DNA of 64,000 nt from Dyella mobilis (GTDB lineage Bacteria; Pseudomonadota; Gammaproteobacteria; Xanthomonadales; Rhodanobacteraceae), in contig NZ_JADIKF010000033.1 in NCBI RefSeq assembly GCF_016904945.1, positions 1 through 64,000 on the forward strand. Reading direction: 5' to 3'. The notes under the pieces are model-generated. The model saw only the letters and a list, made by a program, of their open reading frames with translations. It was not told the DNA's origin and did no database searches. This document shows, piece after piece, positions 18,690-28,075 of this stretch (its first letter is position 1; the number at the start of each line of letters is the position of its first letter). Made by a program: the position numbers and the translations under genes.

Positions 18690-20407
18690 GCACGTTGCAA
18701 ATACGGCGGCGCCCGTTGCTGGGCGAGCCGGTGGGTTGGGGCAATACGCTGCATCCCTTGTTGCAACGCATTTACGCAGCTCGCGGCGTGTTCACTCCCG
18801 AGCAGGCCGAGCATCGTCTGACTCGCTTGCTGTCGCCACAACAAATGGGCGGTTTGCGCGAAGCGGTGGCATTGCTTGCGCAGGCCATTGGCGACGATCA
18901 GTCGATCGTGATTGCCGGCGACTACGACTGCGACGGTGCAACCGGTACCGCGGTTGCCGTACGCGGCTTGCGTCTGCTCGGGGCGCGCAAGGTGGATTAC
19001 GTCGTGCCGAATCGCTTCGTGCACGGCTACGGGCTGACGCCGGAACTGGTGGCGTCGCTGCCGGACCACGTGCAGTTGGTGGTGACCGTCGATAACGGCG
19101 TGGCCAGCGTGGCGGGTGTTGCTGCCGCACGTTCGCGCGGCATGCGCGTGATCGTCACCGATCATCACTTGCCGGGCGAGCTGCTGCCTGCTGCCGATGC
19201 CATCGTCAATCCCAACCTGCATGGGGACGATTTCCCCAGCAAGGCGCTGGCCGGTGTCGGCGTGATGTTCTATGTCCTGCTGGCGCTGCGCGCACATCTT
19301 CGCGAGCAGGGCACCTTCGGTGTGAGTGGTGAACCGGATCTTTCCGTGCTGCTCGATCTGGTGGCCTTGGGCACGGTGGCCGATCTGGTGCCGCTGGATT
19401 TCAACAATCGCGTGCTGGTCGAAGCCGGCATGAAGCGCCTGCGCAGCCGCCGTGGTTGCGCGGGCATCACGGCGCTGGTCGAGGCCAGCCAGCGCAGCGT
19501 GGCGACGTTGTGCACTAGCGATCTGGGCTATGCCGTCGGGCCGCGCTTGAATGCGGCGGGGCGACTGGAGGACATGCGGCTCGGGGTGGAGTGCCTGCTT
19601 ACCGACGATGATCGGCAGGCCCGCCATTACGCCCAGATGCTCAGCGCCATCAATCAGGAACGCCGCGACCTGCAGGCGGCGATGGTGGCCGAGGCCGAGG
19701 TGATGGTGGCGCAAGCTTCGGGTGTCGACGCGAGCACGATGGGTGTGACCTTGTTCGAGCCGAGCTGGCACGCCGGCGTGGTCGGCCTGGTGGCATCCAA
19801 GCTGAAAGAACGCTTGCACCGGCCAGTCATTGCGTTTGCGCCGGCGGGCGAAGACGATCCCGATCATCTGCGCGGCTCGGCGCGTTCGATTCCCGGCTTT
19901 CACATTCGCGACGCCTTGGCAGCGGTGGATGCGCGCCATCCCGGGCTGATCGAGCGTTTCGGCGGGCACGCCATGGCGGCCGGCCTGAGCTTGCGCCTGC
20001 AAGACTACCCGCGCTTTGCCGCCGCTTTCGACGCCGTCGCGCGCGAGTGGTTGAACGAAGAGCAATTGCAGGCCGTGCTCTACACCGACGGCGAAATGCC
20101 CGCGGGCCTGTTTACGCTGGACATGGCGCGTGCGCTGCGTTTTGCCGGGCCTTGGGGCCAGGCGTTTCCTGAGCCGGTGTTCGAAAATCGCTTCGAGTGT
20201 TTCAGCTGGCGTCCGATGGGCGAGAAGCATTTGCGCATGAGCCTGCGCGATCCGCGTGACGATGCGCTCTACGACGCCGTGATGTTCAATGCCTACGAAG
20301 GGAAGCCGCCGCCGGCGGTCATGCGTGCGGCGTTTGAACTGACCATCAACGACTGGCAGGGGCGCGAATCGCCGCGCCTGTTGCTGCGCCACGTGGAACC
20401 GGCCTGA
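18686..20407 (+). CDS. recJ: Single-stranded-DNA-specific exonuclease RecJ
   Basis: 573 residues. The DHH phosphoesterase motifs are clear: D79-Y-D81-C-D83-G, 'TVDNG', and 'VTDHHLPGE'. The C-terminal DHHA1 region has 'GSARSIPGFHIRDAL...RFGGHAMAAGLSL'. RecJ degrades single-stranded DNA 5' to 3' in recombination and mismatch repair. The ATG at 18686 overlaps the TGA of the preceding gene by four bases, which indicates translational coupling. The frame is open upstream inside that gene, but the coupled start gives the normal RecJ N-terminus. Confidence 0.95.
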   Translation: MSTLQIRRRPLLGEPVGWGNTLHPLLQRIYAARGVFTPEQAEHRLTRLLSPQQMGGLREAVALLAQAIGDDQSIVIAGDYDCDGATGTAVAVRGLRLLGARKVDYVVPNRFVHGYGLTPELVASLPDHVQLVVTVDNGVASVAGVAAARSRGMRVIVTDHHLPGELLPAADAIVNPNLHGDDFPSKALAGVGVMFYVLLALRAHLREQGTFGVSGEPDLSVLLDLVALGTVADLVPLDFNNRVLVEAGMKRLRSRRGCAGITALVEASQRSVATLCTSDLGYAVGPRLNAAGRLEDMRLGVECLLTDDDRQARHYAQMLSAINQERRDLQAAMVAEAEVMVAQASGVDASTMGVTLFEPSWHAGVVGLVASKLKERLHRPVIAFAPAGEDDPDHLRGSARSIPGFHIRDALAAVDARHPGLIERFGGHAMAAGLSLRLQDYPRFAAAFDAVAREWLNEEQLQAVLYTDGEMPAGLFTLDMARALRFAGPWGQAFPEPVFENRFECFSWRPMGEKHLRMSLRDPRDDALYDAVMFNAYEGKPPPAVMRAAFELTINDWQGRESPRLLLRHVEPA

Positions 20408-20408
20408 T

Positions 20409-20426
20409 CTAGTGCTAACAGGCCCT
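20409..20426. repeat. Left arm of an 18-bp inverted repeat flanking the STAS-like gene
   Basis: CTAGTGCTAACAGGCCCT begins two bases after the recJ stop. Its exact reverse complement is at 20891-20908, so the pair brackets the gene 20527-20892. A related sequence (AGGGCCTGTTAGC) opens a hairpin repeat at 44161. Confidence 0.85.
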
Positions 20427-20526
20427 GGTTTCCGGCAACGGTAAACGTCGCTTTCACATTTCCTCACTTGTGTGCGGATGCGAATCGCGTTTGGATAGAC
20501 TCCTGCCGTTGCGAGGAGATTTCGAC

Positions 20527-20892
20527 GTGATCGAACAACTTCCCAATCTGCCGGCCGGCGTGCTGGGTTTTCGCATGCGCGGCATCGTTACCGCGGAAGA
20601 CTACGAGAGCGTGATGGTGCCGGACATCGAAGCGGCCTTCGCCCTCAACCGCAAGCTGCGTTCGATCATCCACATCGGCGACGATTTCACCGGCTTCGCG
20701 CCCGGCGCCATGTGGGATGACGTGAAACTCGGCTTTCGCCACATCTCCGGCTGGGATCGCACCGCGCTGGTCACCGACGTAGGTTGGGTGCGTTTCATGT
20801 CCGTTACCTTTGGCGTGGTCATGCCCACCCATTTCAAGCTGTTCGGCAACGATCAATTGGACGAAGCCATGCGCTGGGTGACGGCGCCCTAG
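20527..20892 (+). CDS. SpoIIAA-like STAS-domain protein (DUF3478-type)
   Basis: 121 residues from the GTG at 20527, which has GAGGAG about nine bases before it. Sequence 'MIEQLPNLPAGVLGFRMRGIVTAEDYESVMVPDIEAAF...RSIIHIGDDFTGFAPGAMWDDVKLGFRHISGWDRTALVTD' matches the SpoIIAA-like fold, seen as small single-domain proteins of unknown role in many proteobacteria. The conserved Trp-Asp/Asp-Lys and 'W-x-R-x-A-x-V' elements are present. It is bracketed by an 18-bp perfect inverted repeat, and the right arm overlaps its stop codon. That arrangement suggests insertion as a cassette or simple repeat-flanking. Confidence 0.8.
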   Translation: MIEQLPNLPAGVLGFRMRGIVTAEDYESVMVPDIEAAFALNRKLRSIIHIGDDFTGFAPGAMWDDVKLGFRHISGWDRTALVTDVGWVRFMSVTFGVVMPTHFKLFGNDQLDEAMRWVTAP

Positions 20893-20908
20893 GGCCTGTT
20901 AGCACTAG
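20891..20908. repeat. Right arm of the 18-bp inverted repeat
   Basis: AGGGCCTGTTAGCACTAG is the exact reverse complement of 20409-20426. It overlaps the last two bases of the STAS-like gene's TAG stop and ends two bases before the porin stop codon. It may also serve as a shared terminator-like structure. Confidence 0.85.
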
Positions 20909-20909
20909 C

Positions 20910-22400
20910 TCATTTGATGAAACTGTATTGGATCGAGCCCTGGATGCGGGTGTCGTCGTTGTAGCGGTTGTCCTGCTCCAATAGCCGGCCATGCAGGAGT
21001 TCGATGCCCGTCGTGAAGCTGGGCGAGGGACTCCAGATGAGATTCGCGGCGGCGTAGTTGCTGTCGTGGAAGTCCTCGGCACCAACCAGCGACGAATGCT
21101 GGATGCGCGCAATGCCATAGACCAGATTGCTGCGCCAGTTGCTGCTCCAGTAATGCGCGTAGGCAAGGTGGGCGCCCAGGCCGCTCAGCACGTGCAGTTT
21201 GCCGTCAGGCTCGACCACGGCGTCGAGGTCCAGACCGCCGGTATCGGCCAGATAGCGCGCGATGCCTTTGCCCCAGCCGGCGCCGAACATCAGCAGGTCG
21301 CCGTAGGGATCGGAGGGGCCGACTTTGAACGAGCCGCTCAGCTGTGCACCCCCACCCAGAACCCGGTCGCTTTGTTCGTAGTCGGTGTAGCCGATCTGGC
21401 GCAGCAGGCCGCCCAACTGCAGGTGCCCCCAGCCGCCCTCGGTACGCGCGGCAAGTATCAGATCAGGTATGTGTTGGGTGCCGTGTACGCTATTGACGAT
21501 GATGTCGGGGTAGGCCGGTTGATAGGCGCTTACTTCGGATGTGGGCTGCTCCGCGGCAATCACCAGACTGCTGTTTTCACCCAGGCGAAAAAACTGGTGG
21601 ATGCCAGCCTGGCGCGGTGCGATGGCGCCGGGAGGGCCTTCGAAATCCAGCGTATCGGGCAGCGAATCGAGGTCGGCAAAGGCCGACCAGCCAAAGCCGG
21701 CAAAGGTGTTGCCCAGTTGCCCGTAGGCCTGGCGCAGGCGGAAGCCATAGTTGCCGGCGCCGCCGCCGAACAGGTCGGCTTCCAGGTAAAAACGCAGGTC
21801 TTCATCGAAGATGGTCGGACGCCGCACTTCCATGCCGAAGCGGGTCTGGCGGGCCTGCATGGTGAAATTGCCGCTATCGTCATGGGGCTTGGGCACCGGA
21901 ATGGCCGAGGTCACGAAGGCATCGGAGTAGCCCATGGCGCCAGTGTCATAAATCGCATCCAGCTTGGCGTAGCCGCTCAGGCGGATCAGTGTCTCGGTGC
22001 CGGGGATCTGGATAAACCCCTTGAGATCGGGATTGGTGGGCGGTGCCTCGTTGTCGATGCGCGAGACGGAGTCCTGGTTCTCGGACACGCTTTGCTGTGG
22101 CGGGAGGGGGGAGTGTTCGGCGTCCGTCAGAGCCAGCGCATTGACTTGTCCGCTGGGGACTTCGGTCAGCGTTGCCGGGGGTGCCACGGAGGTTGGCACG
22201 GGAGCTGTAGCCACGGGCGGCGCGGCAGTTTGGGGTTGGGCGGCGCGCAGCGCCTTCACCTCGGCCTGCAGTTCCTTGACCGTGCTTTGCAGGTCGTCCA
22301 CTTCCTTTTGCAGCTTTTGCGTCTGCGTCTGATCCTGGCCGAACGCCGGCGATAGCAGCGCCAGCATGACCAGGCCGCCCAGGTATTTGATCCGCGCCAT
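20910..22400 (-). CDS. DcaP-like outer-membrane porin
   Basis: 496 residues with signal peptide (MARIKYLGGLVMLALLSPAFG). A short coiled coil with heptads (LQKEVDDLQSTVKELQAEVKAL) and a Pro/Ala/Thr-rich linker follow. The rest is a beta-barrel with alternating patterns, ending in an aromatic terminal strand (GSIQYSFIK). The periplasmic coiled coil plus 'LIRLSGYAKLDAIYDTG' at the first strand is typical of the DcaP-like trimeric porins that take up negatively charged small molecules such as dicarboxylates or sulfonates. Substrate is unknown. It is monocistronic on the minus strand, divergent from the asnB leader. Confidence 0.82.
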   Translation of the reverse strand: MARIKYLGGLVMLALLSPAFGQDQTQTQKLQKEVDDLQSTVKELQAEVKALRAAQPQTAAPPVATAPVPTSVAPPATLTEVPSGQVNALALTDAEHSPLPPQQSVSENQDSVSRIDNEAPPTNPDLKGFIQIPGTETLIRLSGYAKLDAIYDTGAMGYSDAFVTSAIPVPKPHDDSGNFTMQARQTRFGMEVRRPTIFDEDLRFYLEADLFGGGAGNYGFRLRQAYGQLGNTFAGFGWSAFADLDSLPDTLDFEGPPGAIAPRQAGIHQFFRLGENSSLVIAAEQPTSEVSAYQPAYPDIIVNSVHGTQHIPDLILAARTEGGWGHLQLGGLLRQIGYTDYEQSDRVLGGGAQLSGSFKVGPSDPYGDLLMFGAGWGKGIARYLADTGGLDLDAVVEPDGKLHVLSGLGAHLAYAHYWSSNWRSNLVYGIARIQHSSLVGAEDFHDSNYAAANLIWSPSPSFTTGIELLHGRLLEQDNRYNDDTRIQGSIQYSFIK

Positions 22401-22695
22401 CGTCTGTTCCTTGAGATTGGAAAGGCCGGCCCTCGTCGACCGGCCGGAAGCGATGCATATCGCCGGCTGCTACTGCAGATTTCCATGACTACAGCGTGTG
22501 CTCGATGCCCCTGCGGATACCCGTTCCCCAGCCAGCGATCCCATCGATGACATCGCTTTCCCTGTCCGGATGCGCGGTCGCTATCTCAGCAGGGACCAGG
22601 CTAAGTGCCTGTGAAAATTCGAGGGCTTGGGATTTCGGGGTATATCCATGCGCCGGCCGCTTGCGCGTGAGCCCGCCACGTGATGTAGTCGAGTC
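22401..22695. other. Divergent control region of the porin gene and asnB leader
   Basis: About 295 bp with no convincing protein. Minus-strand frames here are short and lack start signals. Promoters for the porin (leftward) and for the asnB leader transcript (rightward) should lie here. I could not fix -35/-10 boxes by eye. Confidence 0.4.
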
Positions 22696-22824
22696 ATGAA
22701 CGCTTTCGCCGCCAGCCATCTTTCCTTCATCGCCGCCCACGTGGCCGATGTCGGTTTGGCTGCCTTCGGCCTGAATAACAACGCCAATAACAATACCCGT
22801 CACTACGGGTGGGCCGGCGTGTAG
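22696..22824 (+). CDS. Candidate asparagine-rich leader peptide of asnB (42 aa)
   Basis: The ATG at 22696 opens a 42-codon frame ending TAG at 22822-22824. The peptide begins MNAFAASHLSFIAA and contains GLNNNANNNTRHYGWAGV at its end. Asn codons AAT AAC AAC (GCC) AAT AAC AAT fill 22774-22794. Only one other Asn (codon 2) occurs. The run of six is far beyond chance and lies exactly where a control codon run is expected, just before the hairpins that precede asnB. The ribosome-binding site is weak (CGAG), and a start at the internal GTG (22741) is possible. Role: a ribosome stalling here for lack of Asn-tRNA would switch the RNA fold and let transcription into asnB proceed. Confidence 0.75.
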   Translation: MNAFAASHLSFIAAHVADVGLAAFGLNNNANNNTRHYGWAGV

Positions 22825-22881
22825 ACGAAAGCAACAAACACACACGCAAAAAGGGCCCGCCAAGTGCGGGCCCTTTTTTTT
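22795..22881 (+). promoter_or_regulatory. Transcription attenuator of asnB (competing hairpins plus terminator)
   Basis: Four segments can be drawn. Segment 1 is ACCCGT (22795-22800), right after the Asn codons. Segment 2 is ACGGGTGGGCC (22805-22815). Segment 3 is GGCCCGCC (22854-22861). Segment 4 is GCGGGCCC (22866-22873). 1:2 forms a perfect 6-bp stem with loop CACT. 2:3 pairs GGTGGGCC with GGCCCGCC (seven Watson-Crick pairs and one G-U). 3:4 is the terminator stem GGGCCCGC-CAAGT-GCGGGCCC followed by eight T. The 2:3 pairing excludes 3:4. asnB starts 57 bp beyond the T-run. This is the standard order of a trp/his-type attenuator. Confidence 0.8.
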
Positions 22882-22937
22882 CGCCTCATCACTGCTCGAC
22901 CTGCCAACCGACCACCGACAAATCAAAGGAACCCGCC

Positions 22938-24614
22938 ATGTGTGCCATCTTTGGAATCTTCGACTTGCAGCCAGGCGACGACCTGGCTGCCTTGCGCCAA
23001 CTTGCCCTGGAGCTGTCCCAGCGCCAGCGGCATCGCGGACCGGATTGGAGCGGGGTGTTCGTGGATGCCGGCGTGATCCTGGTGCACGAGCGCCTGGCCA
23101 TCGTCGATCCTGCCAGCGGTGCGCAGCCGTTGCGCTCGCGCAGTGGCCATCTTGCACTGGCCGTGAATGGCGAGATCTACAACCATCGCGAGCTGCGTGC
23201 GAAGAGCCGCTACGACTTCACCACCGGCTCCGATTGCGAAGTCATCAACGCACTCTATGAAGAACACGGCGCGGATTTTCTCGGCAAGCTCAACGGCATC
23301 TTCGCCTTTGCGCTGTGGGATGGCGAAGCGCAGCGCTACCTGATTGCACGCGACCCGATCGGCGTGTGCCCGTTGTATTGGGGGCACGACGCGCAGGGCA
23401 GGGTATGCGTTGCTTCGGAAATGAAAGCCCTGGTCGGTGTCTGTGCGGACGTTGCGCCGTTTCCGCCAGGGCACGTCTATGACAGCGCCAGCGGTGAGTT
23501 GTTGTCTTATTACAGCCGCCCGTGGCGCGATTACGCCGTCACGAAAGGACAAGCACCGGCAGCAGGCCAATTACGCGAAGCGTTTGAGCAGGCCGTGCAT
23601 CGCCAGTTGATGACCGACGTGCCATACGGCGTGCTGCTGTCCGGCGGCCTGGATTCCTCGCTGGTGGCTGCCTGCGCTGCACGCTTCGCCCGTGAACGCA
23701 TCGAAGACGAAGATCGCAGCGAGGCGTGGTGGCCGCGCTTGCATTCGTTCGCCATCGGCCTGGAAGGTTCGCCTGACCTGGCGGCGGCAAAAGTGGTGGC
23801 CGATGCGCTGGGCACCGTACATCACGGCTTCATTTACACCTTCTGGGAAGGGCTCGATGCGCTACCGGAGGTGATCCGCCACATCGAAACCTACGACGTC
23901 ACCACCATCCGTGCCTCCACGCCGATGTATCTGCTGGCGCGGCGGATCAAGGCGATGGGTGTGAAGATGGTGCTTTCCGGCGAAGGCTCGGACGAAATCT
24001 TCGGCGGCTACCTGTATTTCCACAAGGCGCCGTCCGCCGAGGCATTTCACGAGGAGACCGTGCGCAAACTCGATGCCTTGCACAGCTACGATTGCCTGCG
24101 CGCCAACAAATCGATGATGGCCTGGGGAGTGGAGGCACGCGTGCCCTTCCTCGATCTGGAATTCATGGAGGTGGCCATGGGTATGGACGCCGCGCACAAG
24201 ATGGCGGGCAAGGGGCGTATCGAAAAGGCCGTGTTGCGCGAAGCGTTCGACGGCGCCTTGCCCGAGTCGATCCTGTGGCGCCAGAAGGAACAGTTCAGCG
24301 ACGGCGTGGGCTACGGCTGGATCGACGGATTGAAGGCACACGCCGAACAGGCCGTCAGCGACCGCGAATTTGCCGCGGCCGCTGCGCGTTATCCCTTCAA
24401 CACGCCGGCGACCAAGGAGGCGTACCTGTATCGCCGTATTTTCGAAAAGCATTTTCCGGGCGAGGCCTGTGCGGCAACCGTGCCGGGCGGCAAGTCGATT
24501 GCCTGCTCTTCGCCCGCGGCGCTCGCGTGGGATCCGTCGTTTGCCGCCATGGCCGATCCGTCCGGCCGCGCCATTCGCGACGTGCACGCTCATGCGCTGG
24601 ATACCACGGCGTAA
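22938..24614 (+). CDS. asnB: Asparagine synthetase B (glutamine-hydrolysing)
   Basis: 558 residues beginning MCAIFGIF, with the catalytic N-terminal Cys of the class II glutamine amidotransferase domain (about 1-200; 'NGEIYNHRELR', 'GSDCEVI'). The synthetase domain has the PP-loop LLSGGLDSSLVAA near residue 235 and 'MVLSGEGSDEIFGGYLYF' near 350. It makes asparagine from aspartate, glutamine and ATP. AAAGGA seven to eight bases before the ATG at 22938 supports that start over the longer open frame. It is preceded by the Asn leader and terminator described above. A 12-bp hairpin follows the stop. Confidence 0.96.
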   Translation: MCAIFGIFDLQPGDDLAALRQLALELSQRQRHRGPDWSGVFVDAGVILVHERLAIVDPASGAQPLRSRSGHLALAVNGEIYNHRELRAKSRYDFTTGSDCEVINALYEEHGADFLGKLNGIFAFALWDGEAQRYLIARDPIGVCPLYWGHDAQGRVCVASEMKALVGVCADVAPFPPGHVYDSASGELLSYYSRPWRDYAVTKGQAPAAGQLREAFEQAVHRQLMTDVPYGVLLSGGLDSSLVAACAARFARERIEDEDRSEAWWPRLHSFAIGLEGSPDLAAAKVVADALGTVHHGFIYTFWEGLDALPEVIRHIETYDVTTIRASTPMYLLARRIKAMGVKMVLSGEGSDEIFGGYLYFHKAPSAEAFHEETVRKLDALHSYDCLRANKSMMAWGVEARVPFLDLEFMEVAMGMDAAHKMAGKGRIEKAVLREAFDGALPESILWRQKEQFSDGVGYGWIDGLKAHAEQAVSDREFAAAAARYPFNTPATKEAYLYRRIFEKHFPGEACAATVPGGKSIACSSPAALAWDPSFAAMADPSGRAIRDVHAHALDTTA

Positions 24615-24620
24615 AGGGTG

Positions 24621-24664
24621 GCCAGGCCGGCTCTTCTTCCTGTACGGGAGAAAGCCGGCCTGGC
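24621..24664 (+). terminator. Strong hairpin downstream of asnB
   Basis: GCCAGGCCGGCT and its exact complement AGCCGGCCTGGC are separated by 20 bp, starting six bases after the asnB stop. There is no T-run, so termination may need Rho, or the hairpin may protect the 3' end. Confidence 0.55.
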
Positions 24665-24755
24665 GTGGGGCCTGGGCGGTACGGCGGCCGGTTTGTTAAG
24701 ATAACTGTTTGATTCGCGCCCGCCCGGGCGCCCGCCACCTCAGGTTCAACCCACC

Positions 24756-25881
24756 ATGATCGAAACCAATCCGATCCTTGCGCAGATCGCGGACCTCAAG
24801 GGCCGCATCGAGTCGCTTAGGGGGTATCTTTGACTACCCCATCAAGCGTGAGCGCCTGGAAGAAGTAAGCCGCGAACTGGAAAGCCCCACCGTCTGGGAC
24901 GATCCGCCGCGCGCGCAGGAACTGGGCCGCGAACGCGCCCGCCTCGATACCATCGTCAGCGGCATCGACCGCATCACCGCCGGCCTCGACGATGCCGGCG
25001 AGCTGCTGGAAATGGCGGCCGCCGATGGCGACGAGGACACCGTGCAATCGGTGGTCAACGACGTCACCAAGATCGACGGCGAGGTCAGCAAGCTGGAATT
25101 CCAGCGCATGTTCTCCGGCAAGATGGACTCGGCCAACGCCTTCGTCGACATCCAGGCCGGTGCCGGCGGTACCGAAGCGCAAGACTGGGCAGAAATACTG
25201 TTGCGCATGTACCTGCGCTGGACCGAATCGCGCGGCTGGAAGGTCGAGTTGATGGAAGCCAGCGCGGGCGACGTGGCCGGCATCAAGTCCGCCACCTTCC
25301 GCGTGGAAGGCGATTACGCCTATGGCTGGCTGAAAACCGAAATCGGCGTGCACCGCCTGGTGCGCAAGAGCCCGTTCGATTCCGACAATCGCCGCCACAC
25401 CAGTTTCACCTCGGTATTCGTTTCGCCGGAAGTCGATGACGACATCGATATCGAGATCAACCCGGCCGACCTGAAGACCGACGTGTACCGTTCGTCCGGC
25501 GCCGGCGGCCAGCACGTCAACAAGACCGAATCGGCGGTGCGTATCACCCACGTGCCCAGCGGCGTGGTGGTGGCCTGCCAGACCGAACGCAGCCAGCATG
25601 CCAACCGCGATCGCGCGATGAAGATGCTGAAAGCCAAGCTGTACGAGCTGGAGATTCAAAAGCGCAATGCCGAGAAGGACGCGCTGGAAGCCTCCAAGTC
25701 GGACATCGGCTGGGGCAGCCAGATCCGTAACTACGTGCTCGACCAGAGCCGCATCAAGGATCTGCGCACCGGCATCGAACGCACCGATACCCAGAAAGTG
25801 CTGGACGGCGATCTGGACGAATTCGTCGAAGCCAGCCTGAAATCCGGCCTGGACGCCGGCGCCAAGCGCCTGGATGCTTAA
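24756..25881 (+). CDS. prfB: Peptide chain release factor 2, with programmed +1 frameshift
   Basis: Translation starts at ATG 24756 ([20 protein letters not shown]) and reaches CTT TGA at 24828-24833. Directly upstream is the Shine-Dalgarno-like AGGGGG, and the next base after the stop is C: the classical RF2 autoregulatory site. Skipping one base (24831) continues [11 protein letters not shown] through to 25881. The coding sequence is therefore 24756..24830 joined to 24832..25881, 374 residues. The GGQ loop ([15 protein letters not shown]) and the RF2 codon-recognition SPF tripeptide ([16 protein letters not shown]) are present. RF2 terminates at UGA and UAA, and low RF2 favours the frameshift. 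lysS lies about 0.5 kb downstream, as in many bacteria. Confidence 0.97.
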
Positions 25882-25905
25882 TCACACCGAACACGGAGCC
25901 GCCGC

Positions 25906-26250
25906 ATGAAAAGCAAGAATATCTGCACCATCCTGCTGGCGTGTTCCGTGTTCGCGTTGTCCAGCTATCCGGCCATGGCCGACCAGACCGTCAAGCAGGA
26001 TGCGAAAGATGCCGGTCACGCCGTCGGCAATGGCGCGCGCGAAGTAGGGCACGGCACGGCGCACGTCGCCAAGGCAATCGGGCATGGCACGGCCAATGCC
26101 GCCAGGACCGTCGGGCATGGCACCGCGCACGCCGCCAAAGCGGTTGGGCATGGCGCTGCGCAAGCAGGGCACGGCATTGCGCACGGTACGCGCGAAGGCT
26201 GGGATGCCACTAAAAGCGCGGTCAAGGGCGTGTTCCACAAAGGTGATTGA
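25906..26250 (+). CDS. Exported protein with tandem 11-residue Gly-His-Gly repeats
   Basis: 114 residues. There is a signal peptide ([25 protein letters not shown]). The mature part is built of tandem 11-mers starting at residues 48, 59, 70 and 81: [44 protein letters not shown], with a weaker unit before at 37. In the DNA this is a 33-bp tandem repeat. Eleven-residue periodicity with Ala/Lys/Gly is a feature of LEA-like and apolipoprotein-like amphipathic helices. The histidines could also bind metal. It lies 24 bp after prfB and 105 bp before lysS, so it may be cotranscribed. No family recognised. Confidence 0.75.
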   Translation: MKSKNICTILLACSVFALSSYPAMADQTVKQDAKDAGHAVGNGAREVGHGTAHVAKAIGHGTANAARTVGHGTAHAAKAVGHGAAQAGHGIAHGTREGWDATKSAVKGVFHKGD

Positions 26251-26354
26251 AGGCAGGCGTTCCGCAGGGAAAACCGCGCCGCACAGTTAGGCCATCAAGC
26301 AATACAAAAAGTCTGCGGCGCCATCCACGAGCGCCGGCTGCCAACGGAATCTCC

Positions 26355-27872
<1,518 letters not shown>

Positions 27873-27896
27873 GAACGCATCCGGGCAGATCCGTAG

Positions 27897-27922
27897 GCTG
27901 GGTTAGCGCAGCGTAACCCAGC
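27897..27922. repeat. REP-like hairpin (copy 1)
   Basis: Stem GCTGGGTTA / TAACCCAGC with loop GCGCAGCG, 25 bp after the lysS stop. A second copy with compensating changes is at 34386-34411. The TGGGTTa-GCGCAGCG-tAACCCA core is a widely dispersed intergenic palindrome in proteobacteria. Confidence 0.8.
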
Positions 27923-27927
27923 AAGCG

Positions 27928-28016
27928 AGGAGCGAGTGGAGGGGAGTGGGAAGTAAGAGAAAGTCGAAGCCATGCCATGGTTTTTTCTTATCTCTCCCCA
28001 TTCTCCACTCACTCCT
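27928..28016. repeat. Imperfect long inverted repeat (MITE-like), copy 1
   Basis: A purine-rich arm (GAGTGGAGGGGAGTGGGAAG, then TAAGAGAAAG; 27934-27963) faces a pyrimidine-rich arm (about 27980-28015) that is its imperfect complement. Together they fold into one long hairpin between lysS and the DUF2461 gene. A 30-bp match to the purine arm (27 of 30 by eye) recurs at 54134. Confidence 0.6.
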
Positions 28017-28075
28017 AAGTTTTCGCGGTTATTGGGTTTCGGGGGTAACCCCACCTGCGTGGCAGCACCGCGAGC

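Noticed and set aside
18641..20467. 608-codon minus-strand frame over recJ
   Set aside because: Antisense shadow of a gene with all RecJ motifs.
22489..23157. Minus-strand frame across the asnB leader
   Set aside because: It runs through the terminator hairpin and the start of asnB, has mixed composition and no recognisable domain.
24756..25881. prfB as a frameshifted pseudogene
   Set aside because: The break is the programmed RF2 frameshift site with its Shine-Dalgarno-like element, and the rest of the gene is intact.
25906..26250. 33-bp tandem units considered as a CRISPR array
   Set aside because: Units are contiguous, in frame and protein-coding, without unique spacers. No cas genes are in the window.
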